NCBI RefSeq assembly: GCF_900109465.1
Contig: NZ_FOAZ01000014.1
Coordinates: 186,001 to 250,000, forward strand
Source: Streptacidiphilus jiangxiensis
Lineage (GTDB): Bacteria; Actinomycetota; Actinomycetes; Streptomycetales; Streptomycetaceae
Direction: 5' to 3'
DNA: 64,000 bases
A program made the translations under genes and the position numbers. Of the stretch, positions 42,036 through 50,962 are shown piece after piece (position 1 is the stretch's first letter; each line of letters starts with the position of its first letter). The notes below the pieces were generated by a model. That model was not told the DNA's origin and did not search any database. It was given only the letters and a program-made list of their open reading frames with translations.

Positions 42036-43238
42036 TCAGCGGGCCGCAGGCGTCATCTCGGCCTTGCTGCGGGCGGACAGGCGGGAGAGCAGTGCGGTGC
42101 GGTGTTCCGGGTCGAGGGCGAGGTCGGCTGCGGTCCAGGCCATGGCGAGGCCGCCGTCGAGGAGGGCCCGGTCGGCCTGCGCGCTGGTGCCGAAGCGGGT
42201 GAACTCGGGGTTGTGCATGATCGTGTCCCCGCAGTCGTAGCCGATCATCGGGTGGATGGCGGGCATCACGTGGGAGACGTTGCCCATGTCGGTCGAGCCG
42301 CCGAGGATCGTCGGGTCCTGCTGGAGGACGGTGCGCCCGAGAGCTTCGGCCGCGGCCTGGTAACGGCGGCTCATGGCGAGGTCCTGGCGCAGGTCGGCGT
42401 AGTCGTGGCCGAGACCCTCCAGGGCCAGTTCGGCGCCCGTGGCCAACGCGCCGGCCTCGAAGCAGGCCCGGACCCGGGCCTGGAGTTCGACGAGCTCCTC
42501 CGCGGTGCGGGCGCGGCAGTCGTACTCCGCGCCGGCGTGGGCGGGGATCACGTTGGCGGCCTCCCCCGCGGAGGTGACGATGCCGGAGACGACCGCGCCG
42601 GGCGCCATCTGCTGGCGGTAGGCGGCGATCGCGACCTGCGCGATCATCAGGGCGTCGGCCGCGTTGATCCCCCGGTGGGGCATGGCGGCCGCGTGCGCCG
42701 GTCGGCCCGTGTAGGCGACGCGGAGGCTGCTGATCGCCAACGAGCTCATGCCGATCGAGTCGCTGGGCGCGGCGTGCACCATCATCGCGGCGGCCACGTC
42801 GTCGAAGGCCCCGCCGCGCAGCAGGTCCACCTTGCCCCCGCCGGACTCCTCGGCCGGGGTGCCGATCAGCTTGACGGTGATGCCGAGCTCGTCGGCGACC
42901 GGCGCCAACGCGAGGCCCGCGGAGACCGCGGCCGCGGCGTTGACGTTGTGCCCGCAGGCGTGCCCGATCCCCGGCAGGGCGTCGTACTCCACACAGACAC
43001 CGATCACGAGGTCGCCGGTGCCGGCGGTCGCGGTGAACGCGGTGGGCAGGTCGCAGACACCACGCTCGACCGCGAAGCCGCTGCCCTCGAGGAGGTCGGC
43101 CACCTTACGGGCGGAGCGGTGCTCCTCGTAGGCGAGTTCGGGTTCGGCGTGGAGGCTGTGACTGAGCCCGATCACGTCGTCCTGGCGCTTCGTCAGCGCG
43201 GCGCGGGTGAGCTCGCGCAGGGAGGCGAGAGTGGTCAT
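42036..43238 (-). CDS. M20-family amidohydrolase / peptidase
   Basis: A 400-residue zinc-type hydrolase with metal-site blocks VEYDALPGIGHACGHN (about 83-98), GTPAEESGGGK (about 126-136) and a His-containing dimerisation domain (PAHAAAMPHRGINAADAL). It resembles the AbgB/amidohydrolase branch that cleaves N-acyl or N-aminobenzoyl amino acids. The ATG overlaps the MFS stop (ATGA), so the transporter probably brings in its substrate. A GC-rich self-complementary stretch (41991-42026) follows before the decarboxylase. Confidence 0.9.
   Translation of the reverse strand: MTTLASLRELTRAALTKRQDDVIGLSHSLHAEPELAYEEHRSARKVADLLEGSGFAVERGVCDLPTAFTATAGTGDLVIGVCVEYDALPGIGHACGHNVNAAAAVSAGLALAPVADELGITVKLIGTPAEESGGGKVDLLRGGAFDDVAAAMMVHAAPSDSIGMSSLAISSLRVAYTGRPAHAAAMPHRGINAADALMIAQVAIAAYRQQMAPGAVVSGIVTSAGEAANVIPAHAGAEYDCRARTAEELVELQARVRACFEAGALATGAELALEGLGHDYADLRQDLAMSRRYQAAAEALGRTVLQQDPTILGGSTDMGNVSHVMPAIHPMIGYDCGDTIMHNPEFTRFGTSAQADRALLDGGLAMAWTAADLALDPEHRTALLSRLSARSKAEMTPAAR
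42507..42530. repeat. 24-bp direct repeat, copy 2
   Basis: Identical to 40547-40570. This copy is in the conserved middle of the M20 hydrolase gene and is therefore the likely parental copy. Confidence 0.7.
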
Positions 43239-44665
43239 CGCTTGGTTCCTCGGTGCAGCAGGGACAGGACGGCTCCGGCGGCGGCCACGGCGGCGCACAG
43301 GAGCCAGGAGGTGGTGTAGGCGCCGAGGCGCGGCAGGACCTGGCCGGCCGGCGTCTGGGCGGCGAAGACGGCGAGAACCACGGCGGCGCCGATCGATCCG
43401 CCCACGTTGATCAGCAACTCGTTGATGCCGGAGCCGACCGACGTCTGCTCGGGCGGGACCGCCTCGACCGCGAGGGTGCGGGTGGCGTGCTGGAGCAGGC
43501 CGCTGCCCAGACCGGCCACGGCGGTCGCGGCCAGGAAGGCGACAAGGGAGGAGTGGCCCGCGAACTCGGCGACGAAACCGACGGCCATCAGCAGCGAGCC
43601 CGTCACCAGGACCAGGCGGTCGGTGATCCGGGACGCGACGGCGGGCGCGATCAGCGCGCCCAGGGTCAGCGCCAGCATGTTCGGCAGCATCGCCAGGGAG
43701 ATACCGAGGGGATCCAGTCCCAGGCCGTAGCCGGCCTGCGCCTTGGACGTCCCGAGGAAGACGGGGTTGGCGACGAGCAGGCCGAGCATGCCGAAGGTGA
43801 AGGTGAGCGCCACCAACGAGACCACCACCACGTTGCGGTGCCGGAACAGGCGGACGTCGATCATCGGCTCCGCGGTGCGCAGCTCCACCACCGCCCACAC
43901 GGCGGTCACCGCGGCGCCGCCCAGCAGGCACCCGAGGGTGCGCGCGGAGGTCCACTCCCAGCCCGGCGCGCCGCCCTGACCCAGGCCCAGCATGATCGCG
44001 ACCAGGCCCACGCACAGCAGCAGGCCGCCCGCCCAGTCGACCCGGCCACCGGGGCGGTACTCGGTCTCGGGCAGCAGGGGCCAGGTGACGGCGAGGGCCA
44101 GAGCGACGGCGGCCGTGGGCACCCAGAGTGCGGCGGTGGGACTGGCGGAGTACTTGGCGAGCAGTCCGCTGGCCACCAGGCCGACGGCGACGCCGGAGGT
44201 CAGCGCGGCGACCATGAAGCTGATCCCGCGTCGGCTCTCGGCCCTGTCGCTGCGGTTGCGCAGGATCCCGACGAGCAGCGGGAAGAACCCGGCGAAGGCG
44301 CCCTGCAACAACGACCCGGCCAGCAGCAGGCCGAACGAGCGGCTCAGGCCGACCAGCACCGAGCCGAGCAGCACGATGGCGAGGTTCCAGCGCAGCACCT
44401 TGCGGTGCCCGTACAGGTCTCCCATCCGGGAGAGCACCGGGGTGAACGCCACACTGGCGAGCAGGCTCGCGATGCTGACCCAGTTCAGGTCGGCGGCGGT
44501 CACGTGCAGCACGGACGTGAGGCTGGCCAGCAGCGGGGACAGGAATCCCTGCGTGATACCGCTGGACAACTCCACCAGGACCACGGAGGCGACGATGGCC
44601 GCCGCCGGGGTGGCCCGGACCGCGGGTCTGGGCCGGGCCGGGCGGAGGGTGCCGATCTCGGGCAT
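43235..44665 (-). CDS. MFS transporter
   Basis: A 476-residue membrane protein with 14 hydrophobic stretches. Motif A is MGDLYGHRKVLR; the C-terminal half has TSVGSGINELLINVGGSIGAA, typical of DHA2-type permeases. The ATG at 44665 was chosen over upstream in-frame codons because the first helix follows normally (PAAAIVASVVLVELSSGITQGFL). It is translationally coupled to the M20 hydrolase and divergent from the Lrp/AsnC regulator, which probably controls it. Confidence 0.9.
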   Translation of the reverse strand: MPEIGTLRPARPRPAVRATPAAAIVASVVLVELSSGITQGFLSPLLASLTSVLHVTAADLNWVSIASLLASVAFTPVLSRMGDLYGHRKVLRWNLAIVLLGSVLVGLSRSFGLLLAGSLLQGAFAGFFPLLVGILRNRSDRAESRRGISFMVAALTSGVAVGLVASGLLAKYSASPTAALWVPTAAVALALAVTWPLLPETEYRPGGRVDWAGGLLLCVGLVAIMLGLGQGGAPGWEWTSARTLGCLLGGAAVTAVWAVVELRTAEPMIDVRLFRHRNVVVVSLVALTFTFGMLGLLVANPVFLGTSKAQAGYGLGLDPLGISLAMLPNMLALTLGALIAPAVASRITDRLVLVTGSLLMAVGFVAEFAGHSSLVAFLAATAVAGLGSGLLQHATRTLAVEAVPPEQTSVGSGINELLINVGGSIGAAVVLAVFAAQTPAGQVLPRLGAYTTSWLLCAAVAAAGAVLSLLHRGTKR

Positions 44666-44860
44666 GGCAGCACCTGTTCTCGAAAAGGGTGGGGGTGGCC
44701 GCGTCCCGGCCCCGGAAGGCTCCGGGCCGGGACGGGATGCCCTCGCCGTCGTGGCCCGGAAGGGGTGGGCCGGCGGCGTAAGGTACACACAATGTCCGGC
44801 TGTGGCCTCGATCAGGGCAAGACTTGGGGCAGAAGTCGGACGATGGAGGCACAGGCGACC

Positions 44861-45883
44861 ATGCAGACGGCGGATTCAGGCAGACCGGCCGGTCCCGACA
44901 GGGGCCTCGCGGGAGATCCCCTCCCTCTCGACGCCCTGGATCACGCGATCCTGCGCGCGCTGCACCGCGAACCTCGCGCCGTCTTCTCCGACATCGCCGC
45001 CGCGACCGGCGTGCACGAGCGCACCGTCGCCCGGCGCCTGGAGCGCATGACGGCCACCGGCGAGGTCCGCTTCACCGCCTCACTCGTCCCCGAGCGGCTC
45101 GGCGAGGGTGTCATCGCCGAACTCGCGGTGCGCTGCGCACCGGGACGGCTCCACGAGACGGCACTCGCGCTCGCCCGCCGCCCGGACACCCGCTCGGTCG
45201 AGGTCGCGACGGGTTCCCTCGACGCGTTCGCCGAAGTCACCGCCCCCACCCCGGAGCACCTGCTCGCCGCGATCGACGGCTCGATCGGCCGGATGGACGG
45301 CGTGGTGGGCGTCCATTCCGCGATCGTCCTGCAGCTCCTGCTGACCGCGAACGACTGGGCTCCGTACGACGACGAGCCGACCCCGATCCGACGCCTCGTC
45401 GCGGAGGGCGCGCCCCTGCCCGCACCGATCACCATCGACGACCTCGACCGAGAACTGGTCCGGCTCCTCCAGGACGACGCGCGGATCTCCACCACCCGGC
45501 TCGCCCGTGAACTCAACGTCGGCGAGACCACCGCCCGCCGCAGACTGGGCCGCCTGCTCTCCGCGCACGTCCTGCACCTGCGGCTGCACGCCGAACCGTC
45601 GTTCCTGGGCTACCCGGTGGAGGCGCGCCTCCGCCTCACGGTCGCGCCGCGGCACCTGGACGCGGTGCTCCGCCGTCTCGCCGGCGAACCGGCCGTACGC
45701 CATCTGGTCATCACCACCGGCTCGAGCAACCTGCTCGGCTACTCGAGCCACCGCTCTCCGGCCGACTTCGAGACCTTCGTCCGGCGGGGCCTCGCGGACG
45801 TCGACGGCATCGTCGACCTGGAGACCGCCCTGCTGCTGCGCCACTACAAGCGTGCCTGGATCCCCACAGCGGGCCCCCGCTGA
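44861..45883 (+). CDS. Lrp/AsnC-family regulator with two HTH–effector units
   Basis: About 340 residues made of a duplicated Lrp/AsnC module. The first HTH (about 25-70: LDALDHAILRALHREPRAVFSDIAAATGVHERTVARRLERM) is followed by an effector-like domain. The second HTH (about 190-235: IDDLDRELVRLLQDDARISTTRLARELNVGETTARRRLGRL) is followed by another. Double-module AsnC regulators are common in actinomycetes. The ATG at 44861 has GGAGG ten bases upstream; ATG 44843 is the alternative. It is divergent from the MFS–M20–decarboxylase group, the likely target, whose ligand would be an amino acid. Confidence 0.9.
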   Translation: MQTADSGRPAGPDRGLAGDPLPLDALDHAILRALHREPRAVFSDIAAATGVHERTVARRLERMTATGEVRFTASLVPERLGEGVIAELAVRCAPGRLHETALALARRPDTRSVEVATGSLDAFAEVTAPTPEHLLAAIDGSIGRMDGVVGVHSAIVLQLLLTANDWAPYDDEPTPIRRLVAEGAPLPAPITIDDLDRELVRLLQDDARISTTRLARELNVGETTARRRLGRLLSAHVLHLRLHAEPSFLGYPVEARLRLTVAPRHLDAVLRRLAGEPAVRHLVITTGSSNLLGYSSHRSPADFETFVRRGLADVDGIVDLETALLLRHYKRAWIPTAGPR

Positions 45884-45983
45884 CCGGCACGTCAGCCGCA
45901 CACGAAAAATCGGGCGACAGGGCCTCGCAGGAGTGACGGCGCTCACCCTGACGGCGACCGCCTTGGGCTTCCCCGGGCTCTCA

Positions 45984-46014
45984 TGTCATCATTCGAAGAC
46001 ATCATGTGATGACA
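45984..46014. promoter_or_regulatory. inverted repeat, probable TetR operator before the MFS gene
   Basis: TGTCATCA (45984-45991) and TGATGACA (46007-46014) are perfect arms with a 15-bp centre. A nested pair ATGTC/GACAT (45983-45987 and 45998-46002) lies inside. The repeat ends 17 bp before the MFS ATG and next to its ribosome site. The adjoining TetR gene is the natural binder. Confidence 0.65.
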
Positions 46015-46031
46015 ATCTTGGGAGAACCTCG

Positions 46032-47537
46032 ATGACCGCCCTGCACGCCGCGCCCGGCCGCCTTCGAGAGCGCGCCCTGGTGCCGGTCCTGGTGTTCCTC
46101 GGCATGGTGGTCGCGGTCATCAGCAGCCTGGGGTCTCCGCTGGTGCCCACCATCGCCTCGGTCGACCATGTCTCCCTGTCCGACGCGCAGTGGTCGCTGA
46201 CCATCACCTTGCTGGTCGGCGCGGTCGCCACACCCACGATGGGACGGCTCGGCGACGGGCCGCACCGGCGGCGAGTGATCATCAGCGCCCTCACGGTGGT
46301 GCTGCTGGGCAGCGTGCTGGCGGCGCTGCCGCTCGGGTTCGCGTGCCTGATCGTCGGACGGGGGCTGCAGGGCCTCGGCCTGGGCCTGACCCCGCTGGCC
46401 ATCGCCACGGCCCGCGACGCGTTGCCGGCCGAGCGGTCGCGCCCGGCCGTCGCGCTGCTCTCCATCACCACGGTGGCCGGCGTCGGCCTGGGCTACCCGC
46501 TCACCGGGCTGATCACCGAGTCCTGGGGCGTGCACGCCGGCTTCTGGTTCGGTGCGATCATCAGTGCCCTGGCGTTGATCGCCGCCGTGCTGGTGGTACC
46601 GACGGCGCACGGCCGGGAGAAGCGTCCGCTGGATGCGCTCGGCGCCGTGCTGCTGGGCGTCGGGCTGGCCGGGCTGCTGCTCGCGCTGAGCGAGGGCGGG
46701 ATCTGGGGCTGGGGCTCGCCCCGGCTGCTCGGCCTGACCACCGCGGCCCTGGTCCTGCTGGCCTGGTGGACCTTCCACGAGCTGCGCACCACGCACCCGC
46801 TCGTCGATCTGCGGTCGCTTCGGAACCGGGTGGTGCTCACCGCCGACATGTCCGGTCTGATCGCGGGCGTGGCGATGTACATGTTGATGTCGATGGTCAC
46901 CCGCTTCGTCCAGACGCCCGCCGCCGCCGGCTACGGCTTCGGGACCTCGGTCCTGGTCACCGGCCTGGTGCTGCTGCCGTTCTCCGCGGCCAGCGTCGCC
47001 TCCAGCAAGCTCGTGCCGCTGCTGGCCCGGCGCACCTCCACCGCCCTGGTGCTGCCGGTCGGCTGCGTCGTCTCGCTGCTGTCGATGGTGATGTTCCTGT
47101 TCTGCCGGAACAGCCTGTGGGAGCTGTTCGTCATCATGGGCATCGCCGGGCTGGGCGTCGGCTGCACCTTCGCGGTGATGCCCGGACTGATCGTCAGCTC
47201 CGTACCCGCGCACGAGACCGGTAGCGCCATCAGCTTCAACCAGGTGCTGCGGACCGTGGGCTACTCCACCGGAAGCGTGCTGAGCGCGGTCATCCTGGAG
47301 GCGCACACCCCCGCCGGCCGCCTGCTGCCCGAGAACAGCGGGTACCAGGCAGCCGCCTGGCTGGGCTGCGCGGTGTGGGTGGTCACCGCTGTGGTTAGCA
47401 TCGTCCTGCCGCGACGCGGAGCCCCGGCACGGAGCACGGTCGCCATGGACGAGGAGCTGCTGATGGACGAGAGCATCGCCGACGCCGAGACGGCGGAGGA
47501 CAGCGCCACCGCGTCGGCCGGCCGGGCTCCCCGGTGA
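46032..47537 (+). CDS. MFS multidrug-type exporter (DHA2 family)
   Basis: A 501-residue, about 14-helix transporter. Motif A variant is MGRLGDGPHRRRVIIS; motif C-like SITTVAGVGLGYPLTGLITESWGVHAGFW; C-terminal half AHETGSAISFNQVLRTVGYSTGSVLSA. An acidic tail (MDEELLMDESIADAETAED) follows the last helix. GGAGA precedes the ATG. It is translationally coupled to the TetR gene (GTGA), the usual exporter–repressor unit. The substrate is unknown. Confidence 0.92.
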   Translation: MTALHAAPGRLRERALVPVLVFLGMVVAVISSLGSPLVPTIASVDHVSLSDAQWSLTITLLVGAVATPTMGRLGDGPHRRRVIISALTVVLLGSVLAALPLGFACLIVGRGLQGLGLGLTPLAIATARDALPAERSRPAVALLSITTVAGVGLGYPLTGLITESWGVHAGFWFGAIISALALIAAVLVVPTAHGREKRPLDALGAVLLGVGLAGLLLALSEGGIWGWGSPRLLGLTTAALVLLAWWTFHELRTTHPLVDLRSLRNRVVLTADMSGLIAGVAMYMLMSMVTRFVQTPAAAGYGFGTSVLVTGLVLLPFSAASVASSKLVPLLARRTSTALVLPVGCVVSLLSMVMFLFCRNSLWELFVIMGIAGLGVGCTFAVMPGLIVSSVPAHETGSAISFNQVLRTVGYSTGSVLSAVILEAHTPAGRLLPENSGYQAAAWLGCAVWVVTAVVSIVLPRRGAPARSTVAMDEELLMDESIADAETAEDSATASAGRAPR

Positions 47538-48082
47538 CCGCGCCCAAGCGACGGGACTCGGCCCGAAGTCGTGAGCTCCTGCTGACGGCCGCGACCGAGC
47601 TCTTCGCGGAGCGCGGCTTCGACCGCAGCACCATCCGGGAGATCGGCGAGCGGGCCGGCGTGGACCCGGCCCTGATCGCCCGCTACTTCGGCGGCAAGGC
47701 ACAGCTCTACCTGGCCACGCTCCAGCTCGACCAGTCCGGCGCCAATCCGGCCGACCTGCTGGAGCCCGAGCGGGCCAGGGCCCTGCTCGACCACGCGGCC
47801 CGACGCGGCCCCGGGCCGATCCTCCGAGCCGCGGTCGCCCCTCACGAGGATCCCGAGGTGCAGGCGGCCGCCGCCGAGCAGCTGCGCCGACGGCTGGTCG
47901 ACCCGCTGTGCGAGCGCTTCACCCGCGAGGGCCTGGACCGCCCGCAGCTGCGGGCGGAGCTGACCGCGGCCGCCTTCGTCGGGGTGAGCCTGTCACGGAG
48001 CAGCGGCACCTTCCAGGCGCTGGCGGAGGCCGGAACCGAGGAGATCGTCGCGCTGGTGCTGGAGCTGCTGGCACCGCGCTGA
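47534..48082 (+). CDS. TetR-family transcriptional regulator
   Basis: A 182-residue regulator from a GTG overlapping the MFS stop. The N-terminal HTH is clear (RELLLTAATELFAERGFDRSTIREIGERAGVDPALIARYFGGKAQLYLATL) and the ligand-binding C-terminal half (LLDHAARRGPGPILRAAVAP...) resembles the TetR C-terminal domain found in actinobacterial efflux repressors. It probably represses its own operon through the inverted repeat at 45984-46014. Confidence 0.93.
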   Translation: MTAPKRRDSARSRELLLTAATELFAERGFDRSTIREIGERAGVDPALIARYFGGKAQLYLATLQLDQSGANPADLLEPERARALLDHAARRGPGPILRAAVAPHEDPEVQAAAAEQLRRRLVDPLCERFTREGLDRPQLRAELTAAAFVGVSLSRSSGTFQALAEAGTEEIVALVLELLAPR

Positions 48083-48115
48083 CAGGTCCTCCCCCGGCCC
48101 CCGCTGGCAACCAGC

Positions 48116-50752
48116 TCAGCGGCCAGGCGTTCGCCTCGTGTCCACGTTCGCTCGGACACGTGCGGCTTCGCTCTTCAGGCCGAGGTGTTGGAACATGTCG
48201 AAGGCCTGGTCGAGGTGCGTTCCGCTGTCCGCGATGCGTCCGAGGTGCTGGTAGCACTCGCCGATACCGGCATGGGCGGCGGCTTCGACCGCGGTCATGT
48301 GGGTCCCGCGGGCCAGGTCCAGGACGTCGCGGTAGAGCCGCAGGGCGCGGGCGTGGTCGCCGGTGGCGGCGACGGTACCGGCATAGAGGTCCAGGGCCCA
48401 GGCCTCGTTCCCCCGGGCACCGATGCGGCGGAAGATGTCGAGGGCGTCCTGGAGATCCGGGAGCCCGTCCTCGGGGTCACCGGCCAGGCGCTTGAAGTAG
48501 CCGAGGTTGCCCAGCGCGTTGCCTTGGCCGTTGGGGTCGGCCAGCTCGCGGAAGAGTTCGAGCGCCCGTCGCCCCGCGTCGATGGCGGCGAGGTGGTCTC
48601 CGGCGCGGGCGTAGGCCTGGCCCAGTCCCAGGAAGGCCCTGGCCTGGCCGATCCGGTTGCCGGCCTGGCGGTGCAGTTGCAGAGCCTGCTGCTGGTAGCG
48701 GGTGGCGGTGGAGTAGTCGCCGGTGGTCTCGTGGACCACGCCGAGATGGGACAGGGCGGTGGCCTGCCCCTCCCGGTCCCCGAGCGCGTCATACCCGGCA
48801 AGGGCGGCGTGGAGGTCGCGTGCGGCGGCCGGGTAGTCACCGTTGAGCCGGTGGACGGTTCCTCTCTGGGTGTGGGCGTTGGCCAGTCCGAGACGTTCGT
48901 CGAGTCGCGCGTACCGCACGATCGCGTGGTGGAGGTGCCGCTCTGCCGGTGCGCGCGAGCCGGTGAACGCGCTGATCTGGGCCAGCAGGGTCAACGCGTT
49001 GGCGTGCCCGAGGTGCGCGCCGGCCCGTTCGCAGTGGTCCACTGCGCCATGCAGGTCGGCGGCCGCGCCGGTGAAGTCTCCCGTCAGAGCCCGCACATAG
49101 GCCAGGTCGGTCAGCGCCGCACCCAGGACGGCGGGCTGCCCGAGCCGCTCGGCCAGGCCGACGGCCGTGGCGTGCACGGTGATGGCCTCGTCCCAGGAGC
49201 CGTCGGTCGCCAGCAGGGAGGCTGTCGCCCCCGCGAGCCGCACGGCCCGGAGCGGGTCGTCGGTGGCGGCCTGGCGGAACGCGGACAGCAGGTTGGCCCG
49301 CTCGGTGCGCAGCCACGCCCAGGCCGCGGTTCGGTCGGCCAGCGTGGGCGCGACCCTCGGCGCGGGCCCCTCGACCGGGAGCCGTGGAGTCGAGGTGACC
49401 AGAGCCTGCGCGCACCAGGCGGTGTGCTGGTAGTAGTCCAGCAGTCGGGCTGCGGCGGGGCCCGACTCGCCGGGTGCCTCCTGCACGGCCAGCGCACGGG
49501 CGTAGGCGCGGACGAGGTCGTGCAGACGGTAGCGGCCGGACTGGTGCTGCAGCAGCAGGTTGTGGTCGAGCAGGGATTCCAGCAGTTCCTCGGCCGTACG
49601 CACGTCGCCCAGACCGGCCAGGTTCGCGGCGGCGCAGGCGTCGATGTCGTCGCCGGGGAGCAGACCGAGCAGGCGGAAGAGGCGCTGCTCCGCCTCGGGC
49701 AGCCGGGCGTAGGAGGTGGCGAAGACCGCGGTCACGTCGCGCTCGGTGTCGCGCAGGTGGACCAGGCGGTCGGTCGCGCCCCGCAGTTGGGCGACGAGGT
49801 CCGCGACGCGCAGGGCCGGACGGTGGCGCAGTCGCGCTCCGGCGATCCGCAGCGCCAACGGGAGCCGGCCGCACAGCTCGGCCAGTTCGGCGAGGGCCTC
49901 CGTCTCGTCGTCGGCAATCCGCTGCGGCCCGGCGACCTGACGCAGCAACGTCGCGGCCTGATCGACGTCGAGCACGTCCAGCGTCAGCGTGTGCGCGTCG
50001 TCCAACCCGGTCAGGCGACTCCGGGAGGTGATCAGGACCAGGCATCCGGCCTCGCCCGGCAGCAGTGGTCGAACCTGGGCGGCATCGAGGGCGTTGTCGA
50101 GCAGGACCAGCGTGCGGGTACCGGCCAGCCGGGACCGGTACAGGGCGGCGCGCGCCTCCACACCAGGCGGGATCGCCTGCGCCGGCACCTCCAGGGACCG
50201 CAGCAGCGTCTCCAGGGCGTCAGCCGCGGACATCGGCTCCCGCCCGGCGGAGTGGGCGTGCAGATCCACGAAGAGCTGGCCGTCGCCGTAACGGTCCTTC
50301 AGTTGATGAGCGGCGTGAATCGCCAGCGCGCTCTTGCCGATCCCGGCCATCCCGTCCACCGCGGCGATCACCAGCCAGCCGACGGATTCCGACGCGGTAG
50401 CAGCCGCGGTGAGCACGGCCGTCTCGCGCGAGCGGCCGGCGAACAACCGTGTCGCGGCGGGCAGCTGACATCGCGCCTCAGGGGAGTACGGGCCCACTGA
50501 GCCGCCGTCGCTGAGGAGACCGGACGCCGCATCGACAACAGCCGACACCTGACTGTGTGTCATCTCCTGGACGACGCCCAGCACCCCGGAGATACGACGC
50601 ATCGTGCTCGGGTGCGGTCGTCGGGTCCGGCCGCGCTCGATCTCGCTGATCGCGCGCACACTCACCCCGGCGCGCGTCGCCAACTCCTCGATGGACAGGC
50701 CCCTGCCCCTGCGGAGGGCGCGGAGGTCACCGCCCAGAAGCTCCGGCGTCAT
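48116..50752 (-). CDS. XRE–NB-ARC–TPR STAND regulator
   Basis: An 878-residue protein: XRE-type HTH (about 8-62: LRALRRGRGLSIEELATRAGVSVRAISEIERG), NB-ARC ATPase (about 100-390; Walker A GMAGIGKSAL near 134-143, Walker B LVLLDNALD, sensor VLITSRSRLTG), a helical linker, and at least seven TPR-like repeats (about 530-870; for example ALTDLAYVRALTGDFTGA, ALSHLGVVHETTGDYSTA). Such AfsR-like STAND proteins sense a signal and control transcription. It is divergent from two exported proteins across a 210-bp gap, the probable target promoter. Confidence 0.92.
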   Translation of the reverse strand: MTPELLGGDLRALRRGRGLSIEELATRAGVSVRAISEIERGRTRRPHPSTMRRISGVLGVVQEMTHSQVSAVVDAASGLLSDGGSVGPYSPEARCQLPAATRLFAGRSRETAVLTAAATASESVGWLVIAAVDGMAGIGKSALAIHAAHQLKDRYGDGQLFVDLHAHSAGREPMSAADALETLLRSLEVPAQAIPPGVEARAALYRSRLAGTRTLVLLDNALDAAQVRPLLPGEAGCLVLITSRSRLTGLDDAHTLTLDVLDVDQAATLLRQVAGPQRIADDETEALAELAELCGRLPLALRIAGARLRHRPALRVADLVAQLRGATDRLVHLRDTERDVTAVFATSYARLPEAEQRLFRLLGLLPGDDIDACAAANLAGLGDVRTAEELLESLLDHNLLLQHQSGRYRLHDLVRAYARALAVQEAPGESGPAAARLLDYYQHTAWCAQALVTSTPRLPVEGPAPRVAPTLADRTAAWAWLRTERANLLSAFRQAATDDPLRAVRLAGATASLLATDGSWDEAITVHATAVGLAERLGQPAVLGAALTDLAYVRALTGDFTGAAADLHGAVDHCERAGAHLGHANALTLLAQISAFTGSRAPAERHLHHAIVRYARLDERLGLANAHTQRGTVHRLNGDYPAAARDLHAALAGYDALGDREGQATALSHLGVVHETTGDYSTATRYQQQALQLHRQAGNRIGQARAFLGLGQAYARAGDHLAAIDAGRRALELFRELADPNGQGNALGNLGYFKRLAGDPEDGLPDLQDALDIFRRIGARGNEAWALDLYAGTVAATGDHARALRLYRDVLDLARGTHMTAVEAAAHAGIGECYQHLGRIADSGTHLDQAFDMFQHLGLKSEAARVRANVDTRRTPGR

Positions 50753-50962
50753 CGTCGTCCCTCCTCTCGTGGCGTGCCCGGGCGATCAGTCCGACCACGA
50801 AACTGCCTGGTATTCCGCCGGAAAGCATCATCCGACTCGTCATGGTCGGCGGCAAGAGCGCGTTCATAGGGTGACAGCGGGCGAATCACAGGTGTTCTGC
50901 CGACGAACAGCAACGCTGCGGCATTCCCTGCGCGGTTCACACGTTCTCTGGAGGTCCTGCTG

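Noticed and set aside
48185-50500. 771-codon plus-strand frame antisense to the NB-ARC gene
   Set aside because: No domain; the opposite strand carries HTH, Walker motifs and TPRs.
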